Shown here one piece after another: positions 42,729-52,503 of a stretch of DNA of 64,000 nt. This DNA comes from Olivibacter sp. XZL3 (GTDB lineage: Bacteria > Bacteroidota > Bacteroidia > Sphingobacteriales > Sphingobacteriaceae), in NCBI RefSeq assembly GCF_004368405.1, contig NZ_SBJH01000095.1:93888-157887 (forward strand). Reading direction: 5' to 3'. A model generated the notes under the pieces. The model saw only the letters and a program-made list of their open reading frames with translations, made no database searches and was not told the DNA's origin. Positions within the stretch are counted from its first letter, which is position 1. Each line of letters begins with the position of its first letter. The position numbers were made by a program, and so were the translations under genes.

Positions 42729-43109
42729 TTAAGCTCCTACCAATTCTTGATAAGCCTCCGCGGAAAGCAATGATTCTAAATCGGCGGTATTGCTGATTTT
42801 AACCTTTATGATCCAACCGCCGCCATATGGATCGCTATTAACCAATTCAGGAGATCCGTCAAGCTCATCGTTCATACTTGACACCGTTGCTGTAACAGGC
42901 ATGTATAAATCCGACACTGTTTTCACCGCTTCCACTGTACCAAACACCTCATTGGCTGCGACCTCTTCGCCGACAGTCGGAACTTCAATAAAAACAATAT
43001 CCCCAAGCTCGCGCTGGGCAAATTCAGTGATCCCAATTGTTGCTTCATCCCCCTCTACACGAATCCACTCATGGTCTTTTGTGTACTTTAATTCAGCTGG
43101 AAAATTCAT
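42729..43109 (-). CDS. gcvH: Glycine cleavage system H protein
   Basis: 126 residues. Lipoyl carrier of the glycine cleavage complex, shuttling the methylamine group between GcvP, GcvT and Lpd. The lipoylated lysine is in [17 protein letters not shown] at about residue 63; the N-terminus [20 protein letters not shown] and the glycine-rich turn [13 protein letters not shown] are standard. gcvT and gcvP are not in the window. It has its own promoter. Confidence 0.96.
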   Translation of the reverse strand: MNFPAELKYTKDHEWIRVEGDEATIGITEFAQRELGDIVFIEVPTVGEEVAANEVFGTVEAVKTVSDLYMPVTATVSSMNDELDGSPELVNSDPYGGGWIIKVKISNTADLESLLSAEAYQELVGA

Positions 43110-43179
43110 TTATTACTTGTTTAGTGCTTTAGTAAATCCCTTTTTCTCTGAAGGGACATATTCATGTTGCTTTTTTTGC

Positions 43180-43210
43180 CAAACTTAGATAAAATTGCTT
43201 TCAAATGCAA
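43180..43210 (-). promoter_or_regulatory. Promoter of gcvH
   Basis: Minus strand TTG, 20 bases, TAAGTTTG; the -7 box is a perfect match. The leader would be about 65-70 bases. Confidence 0.52.
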
Positions 43211-43228
43211 TTTTCGTTTTTTACTGCA

Positions 43229-44362
43229 CTAAGACACAACCTCCTTCCGCTTTTGTGCTAGAACGGTCATTAGGCTGTCAAACGGTTTGATAAACTTTTG
43301 AATTCCTTCTTCTTCTAATCGCTGCGTCACCTCGGCCAACCTGATGCCTACGATATCCTCTAGCTTGTAAAGCGTATAACGCGCATGCTCTAAATCTTCC
43401 TTTAAGCGAGCAGCAGGTTTACCATGGTCGCGGTAAGCATCGAGGGTTTCCTTAGGCAAGGTATCTACCGTTTGCGGACCGATTAATGCTTCAACGTACA
43501 TCAAATCATCATAGTCCTTATTTTTAACGCTTGTGCTGGCCCATAGCAGACGTTGCGGTTTAGCACCTTTCGCCTCCAGTGCTAAAAAGCGGTCCGACAT
43601 GAAAAGCTCGTTGTAAATGCTGTAAGCAACCTTAGCACTTGCAATGGCCACCTGTCCCTTTATCTGCTTCGCCGCAGTCGCTTTACTGGCATCTTTCGCA
43701 CTAATTTCGTCCAACATGAGGTCCACCATGGTATCGATGCGACTTAAAAAGAAGCTCGCTACAGAGGCCACCTGTTCCAAAGGCTCACCTTTTTTTGCCC
43801 GCTCTTCCAGCCCTTCGATATAGGCTTCTGCCACTTCACGATAGCGATCTAAGCCAAAAAGTAGGGTTACGTTAATGTTAATGCCCTCGCTGATCAACTG
43901 TTTGATTGCGGGCAGACCTTCCTTCGTTCCCGGTATCTTAATCATTACGTTTGGACGATCGAGCGCGCTCCATGATGATCGCCCCTCGGCAATCGATCCC
44001 TCGGTATCTAAAGCCAAACTGGGCGAAACCTCCAAACTTACGTAGCCGTCGAGACCATTGGTATCCCTATATACATCCTTAAACACGTCCGCAGCATGTT
44101 GTACGTCTTCAATGGCCAATTGGAGAAAAATGTCTTCGTTTGACAAATCCGTCTTTCCCAATTCCGTAATGGTATCGTTATAATCTTCACTCCGAGCAAT
44201 CGCTTCCTCAAAGATCGCCGGGTTGGAGGTAAGGCCTCTCAAATTGTCCTCATCTATTAATTTTTTCAATTCACCGGACCGGATAAACGATCGCTTGATG
44301 TAATCTAGCCATATACTTTGGCCAAAATCAGGAATCTTTGCTAATGGATTTTTATCTTTCAT
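43229..44362 (-). CDS. tal: Transaldolase
   Basis: 377 residues, the longer bacterial Tal class. Moves a dihydroxyacetone unit between sugar phosphates in the non-oxidative pentose phosphate pathway. The Schiff-base lysine lies in NVMIKIPGTKEGLPAIKQLI; GLTSNPAIFEEAI at about 44 and ININVTLLFGLDRY further on are family motifs. It follows tkt by 72 bases on the same strand: the two enzymes of one pathway are co-transcribed. Start chosen at the ATG preceding KDKNPLAKIPDFGQSIWLD. Confidence 0.95.
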   Translation of the reverse strand: MKDKNPLAKIPDFGQSIWLDYIKRSFIRSGELKKLIDEDNLRGLTSNPAIFEEAIARSEDYNDTITELGKTDLSNEDIFLQLAIEDVQHAADVFKDVYRDTNGLDGYVSLEVSPSLALDTEGSIAEGRSSWSALDRPNVMIKIPGTKEGLPAIKQLISEGININVTLLFGLDRYREVAEAYIEGLEERAKKGEPLEQVASVASFFLSRIDTMVDLMLDEISAKDASKATAAKQIKGQVAIASAKVAYSIYNELFMSDRFLALEAKGAKPQRLLWASTSVKNKDYDDLMYVEALIGPQTVDTLPKETLDAYRDHGKPAARLKEDLEHARYTLYKLEDIVGIRLAEVTQRLEEEGIQKFIKPFDSLMTVLAQKRKEVVS

Positions 44363-44434
44363 TTTTAAAATATTAATGATTCATTATTTATTTATATACT
44401 GGGAGCCGGATTAGGCAACAGCTTGGTGCTGCTA

Positions 44435-46444
44435 TCAGCGGTTGAGGAGTTTTACCGCTCGCTCGTATACATTTGCCTCCGTAAACCCGAAATATTCCAT
44501 CACGGCTTTGCCTTCTCCTGATTCGCCGAATGTATCGATGCCAATTACGTCGCCGTCGACACCCACATATTGATACCATAAAGACGTCACTCCTGCTTCC
44601 ACGGCTAAGCGTTTACCTTGGCGGGGAGGAAGAACCTGGTCTCTATAGGCCTGATCTTGCTGATTAAACAATTCAAAGGAGGGCAGGCTTACTGCGCGTG
44701 CTTTAATGCCTTCATTCGAAAGGCGTTCTTGCACTCTCAGCACCAACTGCACTTCCGAACCCGTTGCCATGAGGATAATATCAGGAGCTCCTTCACAATC
44801 GCGCAAGATATAACCACCTTTTTTCAGGTTCTCTGCTGAAGCATATTGCTCCTGATCAATAACAGGCAATTTCTGACGCGACAGGACCAAAGCAACCGGC
44901 CCTTTTAATCGGCTCATAGCGATCTTCCAAGCCTCTATAGTTTCGCAGGCGTCCGCTGGCCGAATTACCGTTAAATTTGGAATTAAGCGCAAAGCCGACA
45001 CATGTTCAACAGACTGGTGGGTAGGGCCGTCTTCCCCTAAAGCTACACTATCGTGTGTAAAGATATAAGTGACCGGTGCCTTCGTTAGTGCGGCCAGGCG
45101 GATAGCTCCCCGCATATAGTCGGAGAAAGTCAGAAAGGTACCCCCATATACCCGCGTACCTCCATAAGATGCTAAGCCATTCAATATGGCACCCATTCCA
45201 TGTTCGCGAACGCCGAACCAAATATTGCGTAAGTCGTAATGCCCAGGCTGAAAACTTTCATCACCCTTAATGGGCGTGTTATTGGAGCTCGCTAAATCGG
45301 CAGAGCCGCCAATGAGCCAACTTATATTTTGTCGCAACATCTCGAGCACTTTTCCAGAGGCTTCTCGAGTAGCGAGCGTTTCTCCGGCCTTAAAAACAGG
45401 CATGTCGCGATCCCATCCCTCCGGCAATTGCCCGTCGAAGCTGATCGTTAAGTCATGCGCTTCCTTTGCGAAGTTTTGTTCATATCCTGCGAAGAGCTCA
45501 TCCCAAGCACGTTGCAGCTCCATGCCCTTTTCTTCCACCTCTGCTAGGTAGTCTTTCACCTCATCTGGGATCCAAAAGCTCTTTTCAGGGTCCCAGCCGA
45601 AAAACTCTTTGGTTTTTTTCAAATTTTCCTCGCCTAAGGGACTACCATGTGCCTTATTGGTGCCCTGTTGTGGACTGCCGTAACCTATAATCGTTTTTAC
45701 CGAAATTAAAGACGGCTTCTCCGTTTCCGCCTGTGCAGTTAAGATTGCCTGTTCGATCGCCTCCAAGTCATTGCCGTCCTCTACCGTGAGGGTCTGCCAA
45801 CCGTAGGCTCTAAAACGCGCGGGCACATCTTCCGTGAAGGCTAAATTAGTGGGCCCGTCCAGGGAGATCGCATTATCGTCATACAGATAAATAAGTTTCC
45901 CAAGCTTCAAATGTCCGGCCAAAGACGCCGCCTCGGCGGCCACCCCTTCCATGAGGTCGCCATCGCTAACAATCGCATAGGTATAATGATCTATCAGCGG
46001 ATAATCCTCTTTATTATATTTGGTTGCCAGAAACCTTTCGGCAATAGCTATTCCCACTCCGTTTCCAAAACCCTGACCGAGGGGCCCTGTTGTCACTTCG
46101 ACCCCGGGGGTCAGCACAGACTCCGGATGACCGGGTGTCTTTGAGCCTAATTGCCTGAACTGCCGCAATTCGCTTAGGGGTAAATCGTAACCGTACAGGT
46201 GTAACAAACTGTATAGTAAGGCGGAACCATGACCAGCAGAAAGCACAAAGCGATCGCGGTTTGGCCACTTCGGATTTTTCGGATTAAACCGTAAAAACCG
46301 ATTCCACAATACATACGCCATCGGAGCGGCGCCTAAGGGGAGGCCGGGGTGGCCAGAGTTTGCTTGTTGCACCATGTCGGCTGCAAGGAAACGGATGGTG
46401 TTGACAACTAATCCGTCTAAGGTGTTACTGCTTTCTTTTGCCAT
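44435..46444 (-). CDS. tkt: Transketolase
   Basis: 669 residues, normal length. TPP-dependent transfer of two-carbon ketol units in the pentose phosphate pathway. N-terminal [18 protein letters not shown], the TPP motif [19 protein letters not shown] with [10 protein letters not shown], the pyrimidine-domain glutamate region [20 protein letters not shown], and the phosphate-binding [18 protein letters not shown] are all visible. First of the tkt-tal pair. Confidence 0.96.
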   Translation of the reverse strand: MAKESSNTLDGLVVNTIRFLAADMVQQANSGHPGLPLGAAPMAYVLWNRFLRFNPKNPKWPNRDRFVLSAGHGSALLYSLLHLYGYDLPLSELRQFRQLGSKTPGHPESVLTPGVEVTTGPLGQGFGNGVGIAIAERFLATKYNKEDYPLIDHYTYAIVSDGDLMEGVAAEAASLAGHLKLGKLIYLYDDNAISLDGPTNLAFTEDVPARFRAYGWQTLTVEDGNDLEAIEQAILTAQAETEKPSLISVKTIIGYGSPQQGTNKAHGSPLGEENLKKTKEFFGWDPEKSFWIPDEVKDYLAEVEEKGMELQRAWDELFAGYEQNFAKEAHDLTISFDGQLPEGWDRDMPVFKAGETLATREASGKVLEMLRQNISWLIGGSADLASSNNTPIKGDESFQPGHYDLRNIWFGVREHGMGAILNGLASYGGTRVYGGTFLTFSDYMRGAIRLAALTKAPVTYIFTHDSVALGEDGPTHQSVEHVSALRLIPNLTVIRPADACETIEAWKIAMSRLKGPVALVLSRQKLPVIDQEQYASAENLKKGGYILRDCEGAPDIILMATGSEVQLVLRVQERLSNEGIKARAVSLPSFELFNQQDQAYRDQVLPPRQGKRLAVEAGVTSLWYQYVGVDGDVIGIDTFGESGEGKAVMEYFGFTEANVYERAVKLLNR

Positions 46445-46761
46445 TTTTATTTATCTATAATAATTAACTTTCGCTGGTAGTGGTCAGCTCGCGCACAGAC
46501 CTCCGGCCTTCGGCATTCCATTTTACCCTAGTTACCATAACAAATTTAAGTATCTATAGTGTTAGATTTCTTGACATTAGGTCATAAATTGGCAACTGAT
46601 ATGACAAGTAACACGGAAAGCATATTTTTCAGCATCGAGAAGACGGTACACTTTAGCAAGCCGATCGGCACCTTATTTGTGATGATTTCCAAATCCAAAT
46701 CCAAACTATTGATAAATAGCCTATCTTTACAATCCATTTCAAAACAATAATGGCTTAGACT
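46445..46761. other. Divergent intergenic region between tkt and the histidine kinase gene
   Basis: This 317-base gap carries the tkt promoter and must contain the start region of the histidine kinase. Close to the kinase gene are two adjacent copies of CCAAAT and a TATCTTTA at 46722-46729, which is a near-consensus -7 box without a well-placed TTTG. An open frame inside it lacks family features and is not called. Confidence 0.6.
46541..46548 (-). promoter_or_regulatory. -7 promoter box of tkt-tal
   Basis: Minus strand TAAATTTG, perfect TAnnTTTG match. It predicts a leader of about 90 bases before the tkt ATG. No clear -33 TTTG. Confidence 0.48.
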
Positions 46762-48771
46762 ATGGGAGATACTTTTACATCTGCATCACATCGTTATTTT
46801 AGGCACGATGCCGGCTTTTCGCTTGATGATCTTGTCTACAATTCTGCTGTACCGATCTACGCCTGTAACCGGGAAGGTGTTATCACCTTTTACAATGCGG
46901 CCGCCGTTGTTCTTTGGGGCCGAACGCCGGATGTAAAAAAAGATCGTTGGAGCGGCGCTTATAAAATGTATTATAGTGACGGTAGCGAATTACCATTAGA
47001 GCAATCGCCTACCGCACTGGCAGCGACGGGGATGAATGTGCTTGTTGAAGCAGAAGTGATTATTGAGCGTCCTGACGGAACTATTAAGAAGGTATTAAGT
47101 TTCCCCAGAGCCATTCGTAACGCGGCAGGTCAAGTCGTCGGTGCACACACTACCTTAATAGATATCACTGAAAAAGCTTCATTAGAAGAACGGCAAGCTT
47201 TTCTTTCATCCATCATAGCATCATCTGATGACGCCATTGTCAGTAAAAGCTTAGAGGGCATTATCACAAGTTGGAATATAGGAGCCGAAAGACTTTTTGG
47301 TTATGCGGCAGAAGAAGTGATTGGAAAATCGATTACTATTCTAATTCCCAAATCCCGTTTAAGTGAGGAAGAATATATTCTCGGTCAGATACGTAAAGGA
47401 GAAAAGGTAGACCACTACCAAACAGTGAGACTAAACAAATATGGTAAGGAACTGCTCGTTTCCCTTACCGTATCTCCAATAAAGGATAAACAGGGGCGCC
47501 TCATTGGCGCCTCAAAAATTGCGCGCGACATCTCTGACGAAGTGAAGGTTCAAAATGCTATTTACCAATACACACGCGATTTGGAAGCCCTGAATTCGAT
47601 TAGTCAAACCATCTCCTCGAAGTTAGATGTACAGAGTACGCTCCAACAAGTTACAGACGCCAGTAGAGAAGTTACGGGCGCCGCCTATGGTACGTTCTTT
47701 TATAACTTGGTAGATGAAGATGGTACTGCCAATATACGTTTTACGGTATCTGGCTATCCGGAAGAAGCGGCCAAACACTTACCGATACCTCGAGATACAG
47801 CTTTGCTCCACCCTACCTTTAACGGAACAGAGATCGTACGATCGGACGATATCACGAAAGATCCCCGTTACGGGCAAAATCAGCCGTTTTATGGAATGCC
47901 CGGCGGTCATCCGCAAGTAGTAAGCTATTTAGCTGCGCCGGTCGTTTCTGCAAAGGGGGTCGTTATGGGTGCGCTATTTTTAGGACATCCAGAACCGGGC
48001 AAGTTCAGTTTACACCATGAGAGTCTTATCAGCAATATTACGGCACAAGCCGCGGTGGCCTTAGACAATTCGAGGTTATTTGAAGAAGTCAAAGCTTTAA
48101 ATGCGAAAAAGGACGAATTTATAGCCCTGGCCAGTCACGAGCTCAAAACTCCGCTAACGAGTGTTTACGGATATTTACAACTTTTAGCAAAAGGGCCCGA
48201 CAGCAAAATGACCTCCTTGTTTGTCGACAAAGGACTCAAACAATTAGACAAACTGAACAAATTGGTGTCAGAGCTGCTGGATGTCTCAAAAATAGAAGCG
48301 GGAAAGCTTCAATTCAATACAGAATTTTTTGACTTAAATGAGCTTTTACACGAAACTGTAGAAGCGTTCAGCTTTTCGATAAATAGCCATCGGATTATAC
48401 TTGACGCCCAAGAAACGCCTGTTTATATCAAAGCGGACAAAGAACGTATTGAACAGGTCATCATTAACTTCCTGAGTAATGCGGTTAAGTATTCGCCCGA
48501 CGCCGACCGCGTGTGGGTTGGCTGTAAAAGGAAAGAGGGCTCTGTTGAGATTAGCATTAAAGATAAGGGAATCGGTTTGACGCCGTCCCAACAGCAAAAA
48601 ATCTTTACCCGATTTTATCGTGCCGACAATACCTCTGGGATATCAGGCTTAGGCATAGGACTCTATCTTTCGCGCGAAATTGTGGAACGCCATGCTGGAA
48701 CAATTCAATTGACGAGCGAGTATGGCAAGGGCAGCGAGTTTGTGATTTCACTTCCGCTTCCCAAAAATTAA
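46762..48771 (+). CDS. PAS-PAS-GAF sensor histidine kinase (orphan)
   Basis: 669 residues without membrane segments. Order: PAS domain 1 (about 20-130, YACNREGVITFYNAAAVVLWG), PAS domain 2 (about 145-265, GIITSWNIGAERLFGYAAEE), GAF (about 285-440), HisKA dimerisation domain with the phosphorylated histidine at 459 (IALASHELKTPLTSVYGYL), and HATPase_c (about 555-667) with N box VIINFLSNAVKYS, G1 IKDKGIGLTPSQQQ, F box FTRFYRAD and G2 SGLGIGLYLSREI. A cytoplasmic sensor, so the signal is internal (redox, light or metabolite). No response regulator gene is adjacent. It opens a run of stress-type genes on the plus strand. Confidence 0.94.
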   Translation: MGDTFTSASHRYFRHDAGFSLDDLVYNSAVPIYACNREGVITFYNAAAVVLWGRTPDVKKDRWSGAYKMYYSDGSELPLEQSPTALAATGMNVLVEAEVIIERPDGTIKKVLSFPRAIRNAAGQVVGAHTTLIDITEKASLEERQAFLSSIIASSDDAIVSKSLEGIITSWNIGAERLFGYAAEEVIGKSITILIPKSRLSEEEYILGQIRKGEKVDHYQTVRLNKYGKELLVSLTVSPIKDKQGRLIGASKIARDISDEVKVQNAIYQYTRDLEALNSISQTISSKLDVQSTLQQVTDASREVTGAAYGTFFYNLVDEDGTANIRFTVSGYPEEAAKHLPIPRDTALLHPTFNGTEIVRSDDITKDPRYGQNQPFYGMPGGHPQVVSYLAAPVVSAKGVVMGALFLGHPEPGKFSLHHESLISNITAQAAVALDNSRLFEEVKALNAKKDEFIALASHELKTPLTSVYGYLQLLAKGPDSKMTSLFVDKGLKQLDKLNKLVSELLDVSKIEAGKLQFNTEFFDLNELLHETVEAFSFSINSHRIILDAQETPVYIKADKERIEQVIINFLSNAVKYSPDADRVWVGCKRKEGSVEISIKDKGIGLTPSQQQKIFTRFYRADNTSGISGLGIGLYLSREIVERHAGTIQLTSEYGKGSEFVISLPLPKN

Positions 48772-48982
48772 CCGATTACTGTTAAGATCAAGACGTCTTA
48801 TGCCAGCCACACCCGGCCTTTGATGAGCTGCCTCGCTTGTGACTGGGAGATCAAGGTTTTGGCAAGGTTTTTTCTACGTCCTTTTTACCCTATAGCGCAC
48901 TAGCCCATTTAATTCGCTAACGTCTTCTTTTCCCCAAGCTTCTAAGCCTCCTGATGCGCTTATCGCTGTGGCACAATATTCT

Positions 48983-48999
48983 CATGATCGTTTACATCG
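48983..48999 (+). promoter_or_regulatory. Candidate shared motif upstream of the manganese catalase gene
   Basis: CATGATCGTT directly followed by an overlapping TTACATCG. Both words recur upstream of the sugar dehydrogenase gene, in the reverse order (see the finding on this motif). It ends 23 bases before the catalase ATG. Confidence 0.3.
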
Positions 49000-49022
49000 T
49001 TTTAACTTAAAGAAAGTCAGAT

Positions 49023-49862
49023 ATGTTTTTTCACGACAAGAGACTACAGTACAAGGTTAGGGTAGACAAGCCCAATCCGCAGTTTGCTCGCTTATTACAA
49101 CAAGCCATCGGCGGTATCGAAGGAGAGATCAGAGTGTGTCTCCAGTATCTTTTTCAAGCTTGGGGCGCCAGAGGGCCTGCTAAGTACCGAGATATGCTTT
49201 TAGAGACGGGCACCGAAGAAATATCTCATATTGAGATGTTATGCACGGCAGTCGCGCTTAATTTGGAAGGTGCAAAAGGCTCCATCATTGACGAAGTCGT
49301 ATCATCAAACCCTGTGGTCGAGCAGATTATGGGTGGCATGGACCCGAGACATTACTTATCTGCAGGCTTGGCAGCGATGGCAGCCGACGCTAATGGTGTA
49401 CCGTTCAACGGTTCCTGGGTGGTGGCTAGCGGTAATCTGGCAGCAGATATGTATGCCAATGTAATGGCCGAGTCGACGGGACGCACCTTGGCCACCAGAT
49501 TGTGGGAGTCGACTAGCGACCCGGGGATGAAAGACATGCTGGCCTTCTTGATCGCGCGAGATACCATGCACCAAAATCAGTGGCTAGCTGTTCTGGAAGA
49601 ACTAGGCGGGCCAAGCGCACATCCGATACCGAACAGCTTCCCGAGGGACGAAGAAGTTAGCGCCTTCAGCTATTCTTTCATCTCAACAGATATTAACCTT
49701 CCGGAAAAACCGATCGCTCGATGGACCGATGGAACTTCCGTCGACGGCAAAGGCGTATTCACCTTCGAGCATGGCACCCCGATAGGAGAAGAACCCGTAT
49801 TGGCGCCACCAATCCCAGAAGGCTATGCACAAACCGAGCAAATGGTAAATAAAAATCTATAG
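49023..49862 (+). CDS. Manganese catalase family protein
   Basis: 279 residues, the common length of non-heme manganese catalases. Dismutates hydrogen peroxide at a di-manganese centre in a four-helix bundle. The metal ligand pattern is present: IEGEIRVCLQYLFQAWG (first Glu), TGTEEISHIEMLCTAV (Glu and His of the second helix), ANVMAESTGRTLATRLWE (third helix) and IARDTMHQNQWLAVLEELG (last helix, His). The tail GTPIGEEPVLAPPIPEGYAQ is typical of this family. It precedes an SPW-repeat gene by only 2 bases. Confidence 0.93.
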   Translation: MFFHDKRLQYKVRVDKPNPQFARLLQQAIGGIEGEIRVCLQYLFQAWGARGPAKYRDMLLETGTEEISHIEMLCTAVALNLEGAKGSIIDEVVSSNPVVEQIMGGMDPRHYLSAGLAAMAADANGVPFNGSWVVASGNLAADMYANVMAESTGRTLATRLWESTSDPGMKDMLAFLIARDTMHQNQWLAVLEELGGPSAHPIPNSFPRDEEVSAFSYSFISTDINLPEKPIARWTDGTSVDGKGVFTFEHGTPIGEEPVLAPPIPEGYAQTEQMVNKNL

Positions 49863-49864
49863 TT

Positions 49865-50242
49865 ATGAAATTCATTAGCAGACGAGTTCACGCTATATTA
49901 GATTATATAGTAGGAATCCTATTAATATTCGCACCAGCTTTATTGGGTTTCTCCCATATTGCGGCTGCAAAGTATAGCGCTATTGTCGTGGGGATCTTAG
50001 TGCTAGCAGTGACACTACTTACAAAGCATGAAGGCGGGGTTGCTAAAATTATCCCTTTGCCGACGCACTTGGTAATGGACGTGATCTTCGGAATATTGCT
50101 AGCATTGTCTCCCTGGATATTAAACTTCAGTGACGAAGTATTTTTACCGCATTTGCTCGTCGGCTTGTTTTCCATTATTGCGGGCGTCTGCACGGCGCCA
50201 GCGAGTCAGCATGGGGTGAACCCGAAAGGTGTACTCAGCTAG
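49865..50242 (+). CDS. SPW-repeat membrane protein 1
   Basis: 125 residues with four hydrophobic helices and a single recognisable SPW signature, GILLALSPWILNFSD. The region RRVHAILDYIVGILLIFAPALLGFS pairs with it as an internal duplication. SPW proteins are of unknown function. It is separated from the catalase stop by 2 bases, so the two are one operon, and a strong terminator follows. A paralogue lies 72 bases beyond. Confidence 0.85.
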   Translation: MKFISRRVHAILDYIVGILLIFAPALLGFSHIAAAKYSAIVVGILVLAVTLLTKHEGGVAKIIPLPTHLVMDVIFGILLALSPWILNFSDEVFLPHLLVGLFSIIAGVCTAPASQHGVNPKGVLS

Positions 50243-50246
50243 ACCG

Positions 50247-50283
50247 TACAAGCAGGGTTGAAAAACTCCTGCTTGTATTTTTT
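50247..50283 (+). terminator. Terminator after the catalase-SPW operon
   Basis: TACAAGCAGG pairs perfectly with CCTGCTTGTA over an 11-base loop and is followed by TTTTTTC. Textbook intrinsic terminator. Confidence 0.92.
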
Positions 50284-50314
50284 CTAACAATTACAGACAA
50301 CAAATTGAATACTT

Positions 50315-50713
50315 ATGTTAGTACGACTTTTTCCACGAATCTTGCACGCGATACTCGATTATGGCGCCGGCTTGCTGCTCTTAGCGGCCCCTTTTCTTTT
50401 TCATTTTAGCCAAGAACGACCCGCTACGGTTTTGAGCATTTTATTTGGTATAACGATCCTAGGCATGTCTTTATTGACGAACTATGAAGGCGGCATACGG
50501 AAAACCATTCCGATGGACATCCATTTATACGCCGACATTTTCGGGGGCGCTTATTTGGCTCTTTCGCCTTGGTTATATATGTTCTCTGAAACGACTTACG
50601 CTTTCCACCTCATTATGGGCCTTGGCCTGTGCTTATCCGGCCTACTCACCGTTCGGGAGTCGCAGCGCATCTATATGCACAGATCGGGAGAGCGGCATAT
50701 TTATCATCGCTAA
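50315..50713 (+). CDS. SPW-repeat membrane protein 2
   Basis: 132 residues, four helices, with RILHAILDYGAGLLLLAAPFLFHFS and GGAYLALSPWLYMFSE. About the same organisation as the preceding protein and clearly a duplicate, though diverged. It follows a terminator, so it is either read through at low level or has its own promoter; the gap shows no strong -7 box. The SpoIIAA-like gene starts 9 bases after it, so these two share a transcript. Confidence 0.85.
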   Translation: MLVRLFPRILHAILDYGAGLLLLAAPFLFHFSQERPATVLSILFGITILGMSLLTNYEGGIRKTIPMDIHLYADIFGGAYLALSPWLYMFSETTYAFHLIMGLGLCLSGLLTVRESQRIYMHRSGERHIYHR

Positions 50714-50722
50714 ATTATAAAT

Positions 50723-51097
50723 ATGGTAACACTATTGCACAACTTTCCACCGCATGTGGCGGCCTATCGCGCACAGGGAAGCGTAAACAAAGAGGAATAT
50801 AAAGACGTGGTAATGCATCGTGTGGACGAAGTGGCTGCCTCTTATCCACTCATCAACTTTTTCGTGTTATTGGAAACCGGATTTGAGGAATACAGCTTTA
50901 TGGCCTTTGTGGAGTATGTCAAAGTGAGCTTCGAACACTTCACTAAATGGAATCGAATGGCAATTATATCTGATCAGAAATGGGTGCGAAAAGCGTACGA
51001 CCTCTTAAGTCCATTAGTACACGGCGAAATCCGCACTTATCGAATTGAAGATCAAGAATTGGCGCGGGAATGGGTTTCGGCCCCCTTGGAAACTTAA
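50723..51097 (+). CDS. SpoIIAA-like (STAS/SEC14-related) protein
   Basis: 124 residues. The pattern VVMHRVDEVAASYPLINFFVLLE, FVEYVKVSFEHFTKWNRMAIISDQKWVRKA resembles the SpoIIAA-like family (a STAS-type fold; quoted in parts: FEHFTKWNRMAIISDQ). Members in stress clusters are of unknown function; STAS proteins often bind nucleotides or antagonise anti-sigma factors, but no anti-sigma or sigma gene is adjacent. It converges with the MBL hydrolase gene, 13 bases between stops. Confidence 0.8.
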   Translation: MVTLLHNFPPHVAAYRAQGSVNKEEYKDVVMHRVDEVAASYPLINFFVLLETGFEEYSFMAFVEYVKVSFEHFTKWNRMAIISDQKWVRKAYDLLSPLVHGEIRTYRIEDQELAREWVSAPLET

Positions 51098-51110
51098 TCA
51101 GGTAGCAGGG

Positions 51111-51941
51111 TCAAACAAACCGCCCGTATTGAGGGATCGCCACTTTATCGAAATCGGCAACCAGATTGCTTAATCCTACATCCAATGCATCGCCTTCCAT
51201 CGCCTCGCCATGTCCGGCAATTAAAACGCGGGGCTTCAACTGCTGCAGTTTGGCAGCCGAATCCCAGGCTGCTTTCCAATCGGTTGTTAGGTAACGTGGT
51301 GGGCCGTTGACTTCTTTTTTCTGGACTAACACCTTGTATAGTGCATCTTGCCTAACGGTAATAACGGCGTCGGCAGACAGCAGCATCCTATCACGTTCTC
51401 TGAACAGCGCCACTTGCCCGGGCGAATGGCCCGGGGTATGTATCCAACGCCAATCGGATAAAAAAGGCACTTCGCCCTGTTCCGGTAGAGGCGAAAGCCG
51501 CTCACCAATATCAATGGCCTGATGCGGATAAAGGACCGAAAGTTTGGCCAACATTCCCCCTTCTACCGATGTATCAGGTTCGGGATAATCCTTTATGCCG
51601 GTTAAGTACGGAAATTCCAAGGAGTGAGCGAAGACCGGCGTGTTAGCCCATGCTTCCAACAGAGAGACAATATTCCCCACGTGGTCGAAATGCCCGTGTG
51701 TTAGCAAGATTGCTGCGGGCGGATTGGCTCCAAAACGAGCATTTGCGATACCTAGGACTTCCTCTGCACATTTCGGCATACCCGTATCAACTAAAACCCA
51801 TCCCTCCTTTCCTGCTTGGCCTATCATCACGATGTTAACGATCTGATTGGTGTAATAAAACACGTCTTCGGTTATTTCCCGACCGCTGTTACTATTCGAC
51901 GAGGTAATCGGTATAAATTTATGATCCTTGCTCTGTTTCAT
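51111..51941 (-). CDS. Metallo-beta-lactamase fold hydrolase
   Basis: 276 residues. Zinc-binding motifs: LLTHGHFDHVGNI (HxHxDH), IHTPGHSPGQVALF, LLSADAVITV and IAGHGEAMEG. The fold covers lactonases, glyoxalase II and many other hydrolases; the substrate cannot be told from sequence. No signal peptide. Its start lies 28 bases after the DUF4142 gene on the same strand, so the two probably share a transcript. Confidence 0.88.
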   Translation of the reverse strand: MKQSKDHKFIPITSSNSNSGREITEDVFYYTNQIVNIVMIGQAGKEGWVLVDTGMPKCAEEVLGIANARFGANPPAAILLTHGHFDHVGNIVSLLEAWANTPVFAHSLEFPYLTGIKDYPEPDTSVEGGMLAKLSVLYPHQAIDIGERLSPLPEQGEVPFLSDWRWIHTPGHSPGQVALFRERDRMLLSADAVITVRQDALYKVLVQKKEVNGPPRYLTTDWKAAWDSAAKLQQLKPRVLIAGHGEAMEGDALDVGLSNLVADFDKVAIPQYGRFV

Positions 51942-51969
51942 GATAATGTTTTACGCCCCCTTACGGCAA

Positions 51970-52503
51970 CTATTGCGGATTCAACTGCACGTTTAACGTT
52001 CTAGCGTCCTCCAAGTGCGCTTCCAAGGTTGGTATTTTTTCATTGGCCCAAGTTCTTAATGCACTATTCGGCACCCCGTTTTGGCTGGCAGCTTCTGTGA
52101 ATAGCACTACCGCATCCTCATGCGACTTTACCATTATCTGAGCAAAAGCTTGATCGAAGGCTTCGCCGGTCAGAGCGGTCAACTGGTCTAAATTCGCTTG
52201 CTCTTTCGCCGCAAGTTCTGTGGGTACTGTAAAGCCTTGTGTCTCCGCGACTCCTTGCAACTCTTCGCCCGCTGCCCCGTGGTCGTTTACCATGTGCTCT
52301 CCAAAGTTCTTTACCGCTTCAGCATTTCCTTTTTCAATCGCTTGCGTGCCAGCCAAAATTTCAAATTGATTGCTGCTCGCGGCCGCCGAAACGAAGTGTT
52401 GATTATCCATCATATTGGGCGTGCTATCGTCCTCATCGTTGCACGACAACACCAAATGACTGACCAGCAAATACATGAACGCAAAAATCAGATACTTTTT
52501 CAT
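51970..52503 (-). CDS. DUF4142 lipoprotein
   Basis: 177 residues. Lipoprotein signal peptide with a lipobox cysteine at residue 21 (LLVSHLVLSC), followed by an acidic spacer (NDEDDSTPN). The remainder is a helical ferritin-like bundle typical of DUF4142: DNQHFVSAAASSNQFEI, AVKNFGEHMVNDHGAAGEEL and IMVKSHEDAVVLF. The biochemical role is unknown; homologues are repeatedly found among stress and envelope genes. A lipoprotein with Asp-rich N-terminus could face the periplasm or be surface-exposed. Confidence 0.88.
   Translation of the reverse strand: MKKYLIFAFMYLLVSHLVLSCNDEDDSTPNMMDNQHFVSAAASSNQFEILAGTQAIEKGNAEAVKNFGEHMVNDHGAAGEELQGVAETQGFTVPTELAAKEQANLDQLTALTGEAFDQAFAQIMVKSHEDAVVLFTEAASQNGVPNSALRTWANEKIPTLEAHLEDARTLNVQLNPQ

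Noticed and set aside
46559..46750. Plus-strand frame of about 63 residues before the histidine kinase
   Set aside because: No family similarity, starts in the region of the tkt promoter, and ends in the kinase leader.
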